64,000 bases of DNA, taken from Massilia sp. Se16.2.3. Lineage in GTDB: Bacteria; Pseudomonadota; Gammaproteobacteria; Burkholderiales; Burkholderiaceae_D. This document shows positions 37,290 to 46,596 of this stretch, piece after piece. Position numbers and translations under genes: made by a program. Under the pieces are notes generated by a model. It did no database searches, had not been told where the DNA came from, and saw only the letters and a list, made by a program, of their open reading frames with translations. Numbering within the stretch: position 1 is the stretch's first letter; every line of letters starts with the position of its first letter. The stretch is taken from contig NZ_CP050451.1 of the NCBI RefSeq assembly GCF_014171595.1, forward strand, positions 2,976,001-3,040,000, read 5' to 3'.

Positions 37290-39942
37290 ATGGACATCAA
37301 TCTCAAGACCCTGATCGGCAAACTGAACGGCGCCACGCGCATGGCCGCCACGCGCGCGGCCAACATCTGCGTCGGCATGGGCCACTACGAAGTCGATATC
37401 GAACACCTCTTCCTCGCGCTGCTGGAGCAGGCCGACTGCGACGTCAATGTCGCTGCGCGCGCCTGCGGCATCAGCGTTACGGGACTCGAATCGGATCTGC
37501 GGCGCGAGGTGGCGCGCTTTGCCGGCGGCAGCACGCGCACGCCGGTATTCTCGAAACACCTGCCGACGCTGCTGGAGCATGCCTGGCTGATCGCCTCGCT
37601 AGGCCGGGATGGTTCGGGTGCGCCCAACGCGATCCGCAGCGGCCATCTGCTCCTGGCGCTGCTGACCGAACCAAGCCTGGCGCAACTGGCGCAGCGCGGT
37701 TCGCCCCTGTTCGCCGACTTCGCGCTCGAGCGCCTGAAGCACGACTTCGACAAGCTCACGCGCGGCTCGAGCGAAGCGACCGCCACCGCTGCGGCGCAGG
37801 ACCGCGGCCAGGCCCCGGGCGGCGACCCGGTGGGCGAACTCGAAGCCGCCGCGCCCGGCAAGACGCCGGCGCTCGACCAGTTCACCACCTGCCTGACGCA
37901 GCGCGCGCGAGGGCAAGGTCGACCCGGTGATCGGACGCGACCCTGAAATCCGCCAGGCCATCGACATCCTGATGCGCCGGCGCCAGAACAACCCGATCCT
38001 GACCGGCGAAGCGGGCGTGGGCAAGACCGCCGTGGTCGAAGGCCTGGCGCTGCGCATCGCGATGGGCGACGTGCCGGAAGTGCTGCGCGGCGTCGAAATC
38101 CACACGCTCGACATGGGGCTGCTGCAAGCCGGCGCCAGCGTGAAGGGCGAGTTCGAGAACCGCCTCAAAAATGTGATCGACGAGGTCAAGGCGAGCCCCC
38201 ATGCCATCATCCTTTTCATCGACGAGGCGCACACGATGATCGGCGCAGGCGGCACGGCCGGCCAGAACGATGCGGCCAACCTGCTGAAACCCGCGCTGGC
38301 ACGCGGCGAACTGCGCACGATCGCGGCCACCACCTGGAGCGAGTACAAGAAGTATTTCGAGAAGGATGCGGCCCTGGCGCGGCGCTTCCAGGTCATCAAG
38401 GTCGAGGAACCAAGCGAGGAAACCGCCTGCGCCATGCTGCGCGCGATGGCGCCGCTCATGGAGGCTCATTTCGGCGTGCGCGTGTACGACGAAGCGATCG
38501 TCGGCGCGGTGCGCCTGTCGCACCGCTACATCAGCGGACGCCAGCTGCCCGACAAGGCGATCAGCGTCCTCGACACCGCCTGTGCCAAGGTGGCGCTTGG
38601 CCAGAGCGCCACGCCGGCGCTGCTCGAAACCTGGATGCGCCGCATCGAGCAGATCGACGTGCAGATCGGGGCGCTCGAACGCGAGCAGAGCGCCGGTGGC
38701 GAGCATGCGGCCCGCCTGATGCAACTACGCGGCGAGCGCATGGCGGCGCTGACCGAGCAGGAACGCCTGAACGCACGCTGGGAACAGGAGCGCAGCCTGA
38801 CGGCAGACATCGCGCGCATGCGTGGCGAACTCGAAGGCGGACGGGGCGATGGTCCGGCATTGCGCGCCGCCGTCGAGGAACTGCGCACGCTGCAGGGCGA
38901 GACGCCATTGGTGCCGGTGCAGGTCGACGGCAATACGGTGGCGGGCATCGTCGCCGCCTGGACCGGCATCCCGCTCGGGCGCATGATGAAGGACGAGATC
39001 AGGACCGTCATGCAGTTGCAGCCGCTGCTGGAAGAGCGCATCCTCGGCCAGTCGCATGCGATTGCCGCCGTCGCCCAGCGCGTGCGCACGGCGCGCGCCA
39101 ACCTGGACGATCCGAACAAGCCGAAAGGGGTGTTCCTGTTCGTCGGCACCTCGGGCGTCGGCAAGACGGAAACCGCGCTGGCGCTGGCCGACCTGCTCTA
39201 CGGCGGCGAGCGCAAGCTGGTGACCATCAACATGAGCGAATACCAGGAAGCGCACAGTGTCTCCGGCCTGAAAGGCTCGCCGCCTGGCTATGTCGGCTAT
39301 GGCGAAGGCGGTGTGCTGACCGAAGCGGTGCGGCGCAATCCCTACAGCGTGGTGCTGCTCGATGAAGTCGAGAAAGCACACCCGGACGTGCTCGAGCTCT
39401 TCTTCCAGGTCTTCGACAAGGGTGTGCTCGATGACGCCGAAGGACGCCAGATCGACTTTCGCAACACGGTCATCATCCTGACCTCGAACACGGCATCGAG
39501 CACGATGATGGCTGCTTGCCTGAACAAGAGCGCGAGCGAGATGCCGAAACCGGACGAGCTGCTCGACGCGATCCGGCCGCAGCTGGTCAAGCAGTTCAAG
39601 CCGGCCTTCCTCGGCCGCCTGGCCGTCGTGCCTTTTTATCCGATCAGCGACCCGGTGCTGGCCAACATCATCCGCCTGAAGCTGAACCGCATCGGCCAGC
39701 GCGTGCTGGACAACCACGGCGCCACGTTCGAGTACGACGAGGCGCTGGTAAACGCCGTGCTGGCGCGCTGCACCGAGGTCGATTCGGGCGCACGCAACGT
39801 CGACACCATCCTCAACGGCAGCATGCTGCCCGAGATCGCCGACAGCGTGCTGGCGAAGATGGCCGAGGGCGGCGCGATCGCACGCATCAAGGTCGGGGCC
39901 ACGCGCGCCGGCAAGTTCAAGTACACGGTCGAACCGGCATAA
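37290..39942 (+). CDS. clpV: ClpV (TssH), AAA+ ATPase for sheath recycling, one frameshift
   Basis: Begins MDINLKTLIGKLNGATRMAA, the ClpV-specific N-terminal domain that binds TssC. The frame breaks in a CG repeat near 37908; two more bases there restore LTQRAREGKVDPVIGRD and give 884 residues. Both AAA+ modules are complete: Walker A GEAGVGKTA and Walker B LFIDEAHTM in the first, GTSGVGKTE and VVLLDEVEKAHPD in the second, with the coiled-coil middle domain between. Function: unfolds contracted TssBC sheath. It is 30 bases after tssE. Confidence 0.95.
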
Positions 39943-39951
39943 GGAGGCCCC

Positions 39952-40947
39952 ATGCTCGACGTCGAACAGTTACTCAAGCCGGTCAGCGTGGAGAGCCCCT
40001 GCGGCGAGGACCTGGCGTTTTCCAGCGAGGTGGACGCGATTGCCCAGGCACGCAAGGCCGACGACCCGTCGCTGGAGCAGGGGGCATGGGTCACCACGCT
40101 CAAGGAAGCGGACTGGAAGTTCGTCAGCAAGCGCTGCGCGCTCCTGATTGAAACGCGCAGCAAGGACTTGCAGCTGGCGGTCTGGCTGGCCGAGGCCACC
40201 GCCGGGACGGCCGGGCTGCGGGCGCTGGGCGAAGCGCTGCTGGCGATCGCCGGCTTGTGCGAGCGCTGGGACGGGCTGTATCCGCAGCCGGACGAAGACG
40301 GTTTCGAACGCCGCATCGGTAACCTGTGCTGGATCGCGGCGCGCATTCCCCAACTGGCGACGGAATGCCCGGTGACCGAAGGCGCCACGTTCTCGATGCG
40401 CGACATCGAAGCGGCCCGTGCCCATGGTGCGGAAGCGATCGCCGAGGTCGAGGCGGCGCGCAGCCGGACTTCGCGAGCCTTCCAGCAGGCCCTGCTCGAG
40501 GATTGCCAGCACTGCCCGGATGCGCTCGCCAGACTGGAGGAAGCCGTCGACGCGCGACTGGGCGTGGACGGGCCGAGCTTCAGCACCGCGCGCAACGCCT
40601 TGCAGAACCTGGCGCACTTCGTGACGCCTGCGACTGCCGCCGTCGCCGTCAGCGCGGTCTCCGCGGCGCCGGCGCCGGCAGTGGCGGGCGTGGCGGCCGC
40701 TGGCGCGATGGCCTTGCCGATGCCGGCCAGCGTGCTGCAGACCCGCGCCCAGGCGCTGGCCCAGCTGCGCGCGGTGGCCGACTACTTCCGCCACACCGAG
40801 CCGCACAGCCCGGTCGCCTACCTGGCCGACAAGGCGGCGGCCTGGGGCGAACAGCCGCTGCACCTCTGGCTCAGGAGCGTGGTGAAGGATGCGGGCGCAC
40901 TGGCCCATGTCGAAGAACTGCTGGGAATCGAAGGCGAGGGAACTTAG
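39952..40947 (+). CDS. tssA: TssA, T6SS sheath/baseplate assembly protein
   Basis: 331 residues. The ImpA N-terminal domain is clear (LLKPVSVESPCGEDLAF, GLCERWDGLYPQPDEDGFERRIG), followed by an Ala-rich linker and a C-terminal segment with YFRHTEPHSPVAYLADKAAAW. TssA proteins prime tube and sheath polymerisation; the C-terminal class decides whether it caps the distal end, and I cannot assign the class from sequence alone. It starts 9 bases after clpV with AAGGAGG and ends the T6SS operon; a strong terminator follows about 125 bases later. Confidence 0.93.
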   Translation: MLDVEQLLKPVSVESPCGEDLAFSSEVDAIAQARKADDPSLEQGAWVTTLKEADWKFVSKRCALLIETRSKDLQLAVWLAEATAGTAGLRALGEALLAIAGLCERWDGLYPQPDEDGFERRIGNLCWIAARIPQLATECPVTEGATFSMRDIEAARAHGAEAIAEVEAARSRTSRAFQQALLEDCQHCPDALARLEEAVDARLGVDGPSFSTARNALQNLAHFVTPATAAVAVSAVSAAPAPAVAGVAAAGAMALPMPASVLQTRAQALAQLRAVADYFRHTEPHSPVAYLADKAAAWGEQPLHLWLRSVVKDAGALAHVEELLGIEGEGT

Positions 40948-41033
40948 CGTGCCTGACAAACCCTCCATAGCCACGTTGCGGCGCCTTGCTCTGGAGGGTT
41001 TCTCGGGCGCGCCCGAATGGGCAGAGGTGACGA

Positions 41034-41071
41034 AATAATCTTTCACCCGCAGTCAGGGGTGAAAGATTATT
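41034..41071. repeat. 15-base perfect hairpin downstream of tssA
   Basis: AATAATCTTTCACCC (41034-41048) pairs perfectly with GGGTGAAAGATTATT (41057-41071) across an 8-base loop. No T run follows directly. Together with the terminator 2 bases further on it closes the T6SS operon; alone it would also block exonuclease or act on the phasin transcript coming from the right. Confidence 0.7.
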
Positions 41072-41072
41072 C

Positions 41073-41102
41073 CAGGGCGGCCGGCTGCCGCCCTGTTTTT
41101 TT
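41073..41102 (+). terminator. intrinsic terminator of the T6SS operon
   Basis: CAGGGCGGC / GCCGCCCTG stem with a 5-base loop followed by seven T residues. Confidence 0.9.
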
Positions 41103-41140
41103 GAGACCGCGCGAAAATCGGCAGCTTGTCCGGTTGCCGC

Positions 41141-41719
41141 TCAGCCCCCGCCCTCCCGGCCGTCAGAGGCCTTCGCTGCGTCACCGCCGCCGGGCCGGAC
41201 CATCGCCGACGCCTTGGCGATCTGGTCTTCCACGTTCTGCACCGCCTGGCGCGTGGCCTGGGTCACCTGTTCGTAGCCCTGGAAGGCATTGTCGATGGCG
41301 GACTTGATGATCTCGACCGCATTCTCCGAGCCTGGCTTGACGTTCTGCGTGACGTCGTAGATCAGCGCCGAGAGCGTGCTCTTGGCTTCGGCCATGTGGA
41401 CGTCGGCCGCACGCCTGAACTCGCTCTGCATCTCTTCGATGATGGCCTTGAACTGGTCGCGGTACTCGGCGTTGCCGGCCATGTCGGGCGACATCCGGGC
41501 GGACAGTGCATCGAAGGCGGCGCGGGCGTCGCGCGCCTGGGAGAGGTCGCGGCTGGCGGAGAGGGTCTTGTCCATCGTGCTGCGGGCGGTATTCATGTTG
41601 AGCGCCACCACCTGTTCGAGACCTCTGACAGTCTTGTTGGCGAGCATGTCGAAGGTCTGCATTTGCAGGTCGAACAGGGTTTTGGTGGCGGATGCGAATT
41701 GTTCCGGACTCGTGAACAT
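41141..41719 (-). CDS. phasin family protein (polyhydroxyalkanoate granule-associated)
   Basis: 192 residues from the ATG at 41719, chosen because GAGGAGA precedes it and because the product then begins MFTSPEQFASATKTLFDLQM, the usual phasin start. The rest is long amphipathic helix (TFDMLANKTVRGLEQVVALNM ... DQFKAIIEEMQSEFRRAADVH) with a short Gly-rich tail. Phasins coat PHA granules and control their size. It is divergent from the merR-type gene, and no other PHA gene is adjacent. Confidence 0.9.
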   Translation of the reverse strand: MFTSPEQFASATKTLFDLQMQTFDMLANKTVRGLEQVVALNMNTARSTMDKTLSASRDLSQARDARAAFDALSARMSPDMAGNAEYRDQFKAIIEEMQSEFRRAADVHMAEAKSTLSALIYDVTQNVKPGSENAVEIIKSAIDNAFQGYEQVTQATRQAVQNVEDQIAKASAMVRPGGGDAAKASDGREGGG

Positions 41720-41894
41720 CAATGTCTCCTCGGGTTTTTTTGGATCAAACGACGGACGACGTACGATTCTGCCGCACCTATTATTGGGCAACGATGAGCT
41801 TTCTGCAACGGCCGTCCCGATACGAAGTGGCGGCCGGATGGAGCAGCCCATGGCAGCGAGCATAAACGACAGGGACCGTCCGTCAAGCGCGGCC

Positions 41895-41925
41895 TTGACC
41901 TTGTCATCGTGGGAAGGTATATGCT
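41895..41925 (+). promoter_or_regulatory. CueR-type promoter/operator of the merR gene
   Basis: -35 TTGACC (41895-41900) and -10 TATGCT (41920-41925) are separated by the long 19-base spacer typical of MerR-regulated promoters. Inside the spacer region lies the dyad ACCTTGT-N7-GGAAGGT (41898-41918), close to the copper-responsive consensus ACCTTCC-N7-GGAAGGT. It faces the merR gene, whose ATG is 29 bases beyond the -10, so autoregulation is predicted. Confidence 0.8.
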
Positions 41926-41954
41926 GGGGTGATCTACTCGACAGGATCGGCACC

Positions 41955-42365
41955 ATGAATACCCCATCGGGCGCAATGAACATCGGCGACGCGGCGCACG
42001 CGTCAGGCGTCTCGGCCAAGATGATCCGCCATTACGAGGCCATCGGACTCATCAAGCCTGCGCACCGTAGCGAGGCCGGCTACCGGCGCTATTCAGGCCA
42101 GGACCTGCGCGTGCTGCAATTCATCCACCGCGCGCGCGGACTCGGGTTTTCCCTCGCGCAGATCGGCGCGCTGCTGGCGCTGTGGCAGGACCGTTCGCGC
42201 GCGAGCAGCGACGTGCACGCCCTGGCGCAGGCGCATATCGAGGCGTTGAACCAGAAGATCGCGGAGATGGAAGCGATGCGGCGCACGCTCGAGCAATTGG
42301 CAGCGTCCTGCCACGGGGATGCGCGCTCTGCGTGTCCGATCCTGGATGATCTGGCGGGGCAGTAG
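41955..42365 (+). CDS. MerR-family regulator, CueR-like (copper/silver responsive)
   Basis: 136 residues. The winged-helix N-terminus (MNIGDAAHASGVSAKMIRHY, EAGYRRYSGQDLRVLQFI) and dimerisation helix are followed by CHGDARSAC, two cysteines spaced by seven residues as in the CueR metal loop, then PILDDLA. This spacing is characteristic of regulators of monovalent copper, silver or gold. Upstream is a matching operator. No copper ATPase or chaperone gene adjoins it, so its main target must be elsewhere. An upstream extension adds MNTPSGA before the usual start. Confidence 0.88.
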   Translation: MNTPSGAMNIGDAAHASGVSAKMIRHYEAIGLIKPAHRSEAGYRRYSGQDLRVLQFIHRARGLGFSLAQIGALLALWQDRSRASSDVHALAQAHIEALNQKIAEMEAMRRTLEQLAASCHGDARSACPILDDLAGQ

Positions 42366-42380
42366 AAGAGGGAGCGTACA

Positions 42381-42473
42381 ACGCAAAACGCCGCAAACCT
42401 TTTGCAAGGATTGCGGCGTAAGGAGAGCTCAGAAACGCAAAACGCCGCAAACCTTTTGCAAGGATTGCGGCGT
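42381..42473. repeat. two direct copies of a 39-base stem-loop unit
   Basis: Units at 42381-42419 and 42435-42473 are identical, 54 bases apart. Each contains CGCCGCAA and its complement TTGCGGCG around a short loop with TTTTGCAA. The second copy extends to a 15-base perfect stem (42436-42450 with 42465-42479), which can terminate merR on the plus strand and the tRNA transcript on the minus strand. Duplication of a whole terminator-like hairpin is unusual. Confidence 0.75.
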
Positions 42474-42512
42474 TTTGCGCCGGTAACCGGATACTGCCTG
42501 CACCAGAAAACT

Positions 42513-42597
42513 TGGTGCCCACGGAGGGACTCGAACCCCCACACCTCGCGGCACATGGACCTGAACCATGCGCGTCTACCAATTCCGCCACGTGGGC
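42513..42597 (-). tRNA. tRNA-Leu(CAG)
   Basis: 85 bases on the minus strand including an encoded CCA. The acceptor stem GCCCACG pairs with CGTGGGC; the anticodon loop TTCAGGT gives CAG, reading CUG; a long variable arm and GGTTCGAGTCC T-loop are present. Identical to the two copies upstream. Confidence 0.97.
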
Positions 42598-42629
42598 ACT
42601 GCAACTGCTAACACTACGCTACCTTCCGC

Positions 42630-42648
42630 GTGGGCACGGAGTGCCCAC
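42630..42648. repeat. short palindrome between tRNA genes, REP-like
   Basis: GTGGGCAC and its complement GTGCCCAC around GGA, followed by a CCTACGG. It shares GTGGGCAC with the tRNA acceptor end, so it could be a remnant of a tRNA copy or a dispersed repeat. An (ACT)n tract follows at about 42664-42679. Confidence 0.4.
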
Positions 42649-42701
42649 CCTACGGTATCGCGATACTACTACTACTACTTCTGCGGATGACTGCCAGTAG
42701 A

Positions 42702-42786
42702 TGGTGCCCACGGAGGGACTCGAACCCCCACACCTCGCGGCACATGGACCTGAACCATGCGCGTCTACCAATTCCGCCACGTGGGC
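42702..42786 (-). tRNA. tRNA-Leu(CAG), second copy
   Basis: Same 85-base sequence as the copy at 42513, including CCA, anticodon CAG. Confidence 0.97.
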
Positions 42787-42844
42787 ACTGGTACTGCTCA
42801 TACAACGCTTTACAACGAACTGCTGCGGACAACTTCCGGTAGAG

Positions 42845-42929
42845 TGGTGCCCACGGAGGGACTCGAACCCCCACACCTCGCGGCACATGGACCTGAACCA
42901 TGCGCGTCTACCAATTCCGCCACGTGGGC
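42845..42929 (-). tRNA. tRNA-Leu(CAG), third copy
   Basis: Same 85-base sequence, first in transcription order. The three copies probably form one transcript, since spacers of 58 and 104 bases lack terminators except the short palindrome. Confidence 0.97.
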
Positions 42930-43353
42930 ACTGATACTGCTTGTTACCGAAGCTGATACAATATCAGGCTTTCCAGTTTTTCGCTAGATCAACTTTCGTC
43001 GCTCGCTGCGTCAAACTTGCCCGACCTTGCCGCTTTTTTCTTCCGCTTCACATGCTGTCGTTGCGAAAGAGCCGAGATTATAGCGGAAGGATTGCAAATG
43101 TCAAAGACCCTTCCTTGGGGAAATTCGCAAGCTCGCACGACGGTGCTGCGAGGGGCAGTGGTCCGGATGATGCATGCCGAGGCCGCATATCCGCCCAGGC
43201 CCATCCCGAGGTCCGCGCACGCTGAAGCACGCACATTGCGCACGGTACGTTAGGCGAATCGCGCGGTCCTCCGTTACACTACGCCTGTCAAGCTGTCAAT
43301 CCAACCACGGTGCCGGCCGGTCCGGCGCTTAAAAAAGAATTCAAGAAAACGAT
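42930..43353. other. intergenic region between the tRNA-Leu cluster and rnr
   Basis: It must contain the divergent promoters for the tRNA cluster and rnr. A possible 51-codon frame (43098-43253) with GGAAGG upstream begins MSKTLPWGNSQ, but its product looks like non-coding high-GC sequence and I do not call it a gene. No other feature is supported. Confidence 0.4.
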
Positions 43354-46300
43354 TTGAAGCAACCTACTCATACCATTCCTAGCCGCGAGGAAATCCTCGG
43401 CGTGTTTCGTGATGCAGGCGCACCGCTCGACGCAGCAGCGCTTGCCCGTGCCCTGCAAGTCAAGCCGGCTGCCCAGGAAGTCCTGGGCCGGCGCCTGAAC
43501 GCGATGGAGCGCGATGGCCAGATCCGCACCAACGGCAACGGCCTCTATATGCTGGCCGACCAGTCCGGTTTCATCGCCGGCAAGATCGCCGCGCACCGCG
43601 ACGGTTTCGGCTTCGTCATTCCGGATGAACCAGGCGACGACCTGTTCTTGAACGACAAGGAAATGCAGAAGGTACTGCATGGCGACCGCGTCCTCGCGAA
43701 GATCGTCGGCACCGACCGCCGCGGCCGTCCGGAAGGCACCATCGTCGAAGTCGTCGAACGTGCCAATACCCACATCATCGGCCGCCTGCTCAACGAAGGC
43801 GGCGTCTGGATCGTCTCGCCCGAAGACCAGCGCATGAGCCAGGACATCCTGGTCGCCGGTTCCCCGGGCAAGGCGCGCGCCGGGCAGGTGGTGAGCGTCG
43901 AGCTGATCGAACAGCCGGCGCGTTTCCAGCAGCCGACCGGCCGCATCGTCGAAGTCCTCGGCGAACTGGACGACCCGGGCATGGAAATCGAAATCGCCGT
44001 GCGCAAGTTCGGTGTGCCGCATGTATTCTCGCCAGCCGCACTGAAGCAGGCGGGCAAGCTGCCGAGCGAAGTACGCGATGCCGACCTGGTCGACCGCGTC
44101 GACCTGCGCGATGTGCCGCTTGTCACCATCGACGGCGAAGACGCGCGCGACTTCGACGATGCCGTCTACTGCGAACCGGTCAAGGTCGGCGCCGAGGATG
44201 GCTTCCGCCTGCTGGTCGCCATCGCCGACGTCAGCCATTACGTGAAACCGAACGATGCGCTCGATGCGGACGCGATCGAGCGCAGCACCTCGGTGTATTT
44301 CCCGCGCCGGGTGATCCCGATGCTGCCGGAAAAGCTCTCGAACGGCCTGTGCTCGCTGAACCCGGCCGTCGACCGCCTCTGCCTGGTCTGCGACATGGTC
44401 GTGACCAGCGCCGGCGAAGTCACCGCCTACCAGTTCTATCCGGCCGTGATGCACTCGGCCGCGCGCCTGACCTATAACCAGGTGGCCGAAGTGCTGGCCG
44501 ACCGCCACGGCGAGGAAGCCGCACGCCGTCCGGCCATCGTGCCGCACCTCTTGAACCTGAACGCGGCCTTCCACGCGCTCTTGAAAGCGCGCCACGAGCG
44601 CGGCGCCATCGATTTCGAAACGACGGAAACCTATATCGTCTGCAATGCGATGGGCAAGATCGAGAAGATCATCCCGCGCACCCGCAACGACGCGCACCGC
44701 CTGATCGAGGAATGCATGCTGGCCGCGAACGTCTGCGCCGCCGACCTCCTGATCCGCCACAAGCATCCGGGCACCTTCCGCATCCACGGCACCCCGACCG
44801 AGGAAAAGCTGAACCAGCTGCGCACCTTCCTGCGCCAGGCCGGCCTGAACCTCGGCGGCGGCACCAAGCCGACCGCGGGCGACTACGCCGCCGTCATGCG
44901 CGAGATCAAGGACCGTCCGGACGCGGCACTGCTGCAGACCATGCTGCTGCGCTCGATGCAGCAGGCCGTCTACAGCCCCGACAACGTCGGCCACTTCGGC
45001 CTGGCCTACGAGGCCTATGCCCACTTCACCAGCCCGATCCGCCGCTACCCGGACCTGCTGACCCACCGCGCCATCAAGGCCATCCTGCTGGGCCGCAGGT
45101 ACGAGCCGAAAGGCATCGACGTCTCGAAGCTCAACACCACCGTCTCGAACGCCGTGCGCAAGCAGGCCGCGAAAGACAAGGCGGAAGGCAAGTCGAAGGA
45201 AGAGAAAGACCTGACCATCTGGGACGCGCTGGGCGTGCACTGCTCGGCCAACGAGCGCCGCGCCGACGAAGCTTCGCGCGACGTCGAGAACTGGCTCAAG
45301 TGCTTCTACATGCAGGACAAGCTGGGCGAATCGTTCACCGGTGTCATCGCCGGCGTCACCACCTTCGGCATCTTCGTGCAGCTCGACGAACTGTATGTCG
45401 AAGGCCTGGTGCACATCACCGGCCTGGGCCAGGATTATTTCCAGTACGACGAAGCGCGCCACCTGCTGCGCGGCGAACGCACCGGCAGGACTTTCGGCCT
45501 GACCGACCGCGTGACCGTGCAGGTCGCGAAAGTCGACCTCGAAGCACGCAAGATCGACCTGGTGCTGGCGGAGGAGGGAGCTGCCGCACCGGCGCAGCCG
45601 CAAGGACAGCAGAGCCAGCAGGACGGGCAGAATGCACGCGCCGACGGCGGCCGCGGCAACCGCGGCGGTAACGGGAACGCCAGCAACGGCGGGCGCGGCG
45701 GACAGCAGAAGCAGGAAGGCAATCGCGATGGCGGCCGCGAAGGCGGCGGCAAGCGTTCGCGCCGCAACCGCAGGAATGGCGGCGCCGCCAACCTGTCGAC
45801 GCCTGGCCACCTCGACGAGCCGGCGGTCGACACGCTCGCACTGACCGCCGTGGCGGTGCCGCAGCCGCAGGTCGACGAAGCCGATCCGGACCAGCCGTCC
45901 GCGAAACCATCGCGCCGTGCCCGCAAGAACGCCGCGGCCGCGCGCCGCCGTGAGGAAGCGGAGACGGAATCGGCCGCGCAGGCAGCCGCAGCGGTCGTGG
46001 CCGCGGAGCCGGTTGCCACACCGGCGGCCGACGCACCCGCCGCAGGGGAGCAAGCCATCGCGCAAGGGACGCAAGAGCGCAACAGCTGATGCCGCCGCGT
46101 CGCGCCAGCGCGATGCCGAGGCCGCGGACGAGCCGGCGCCCCAGCCGGCCGCCGAGCCAGCACCTGCACCGGCAGCCGTCGCGGAAACGCCGCCGGCCGT
46201 CAAGCGTGCGCGCCGTACCAGGGCGCGCAGGCTGCCGAGGACAGCGTTCCAGGCCCGGTGCCAGCTGCCGCGCCGGCAGCACCTGCGCTTGCCGAACCGG

Positions 46301-46593
46301 CAGCGGACACGCCAGCGGCCAAGCCGCGCCGAGCCCGTGCGGACAAGGCCGCCTCTCCAGCGTCGGAGGCCCCGGCAAAGAAGAGCACCGCAACAAAGAG
46401 CGCCGCGACCAGGACGCCTGCAGTCAAGACCGCGGCGACGAAGAGCACCGCAGCCAAGAGCACCGCAGCGAAGAGCACCGCAGCGAAGAGCACCGAAACC
46501 AGGAGCGCCGCCACCAAGAGCGCCGCCACCAAACCCGCCGCGAAGAAGTCGGTCGCGGCAGGCAGCACCACCTCCAAAACGAAGAAGAAGTAA
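43354..46593 (+). CDS. rnr: ribonuclease R with very long basic C-terminal tail, two compensating frameshifts in the tail
   Basis: TTG start at 43354 (MKQPTHTIPSREEIL). Winged-helix and cold-shock domains come first, then the RNB catalytic domain with TIDGEDARDFDDAVY (magnesium-binding Asp residues) and HFTSPIRRYPDLLTHR, then the S1 domain (FTGVIAGVTTFGIFVQLDELYVEGLVHI). This part ends near residue 750 and is intact. A Gly/Arg/Asn-rich tail follows and stops at 46089 in the first frame. Coding character continues (ADEPAPQPAAEPAPAPAAVAE, then a KSTAA-rich region to 46593) if one shifts frame near 46048 and 46228. The repaired protein is about 1079 residues. RNase R degrades structured RNA 3' to 5'. 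rlmB starts 3 bases after the tail's stop, supporting the long form. Confidence 0.88.
46441..46500 (+). repeat. 15-base tandem repeat coding KSTAA in the RNase R tail
   Basis: Four consecutive 15-base units of the form AAGAGCACCGCAGCG (last one diverged) encode Lys-Ser-Thr-Ala-Ala repeats. Similar lysine-alanine repeats occur in histone H1-like bacterial proteins. Confidence 0.8.
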
Positions 46594-46596
46594 GGC

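Noticed and set aside
33798..37580. Very long open frame antisense to tssB-tssC-hcp-tssE
   Set aside because: It runs across four genes with firm family identity and has shadow composition.
42381..42473. Possible CRISPR array (repeated palindromic unit)
   Set aside because: Only two copies, a 15-base spacer and no cas genes; it behaves as a terminator-like hairpin.
43098..43253. Small frame with GGAAGG upstream before rnr
   Set aside because: 51 codons without family resemblance, rich in Arg/Ala/Pro as random GC-rich sequence; coding status not supported.
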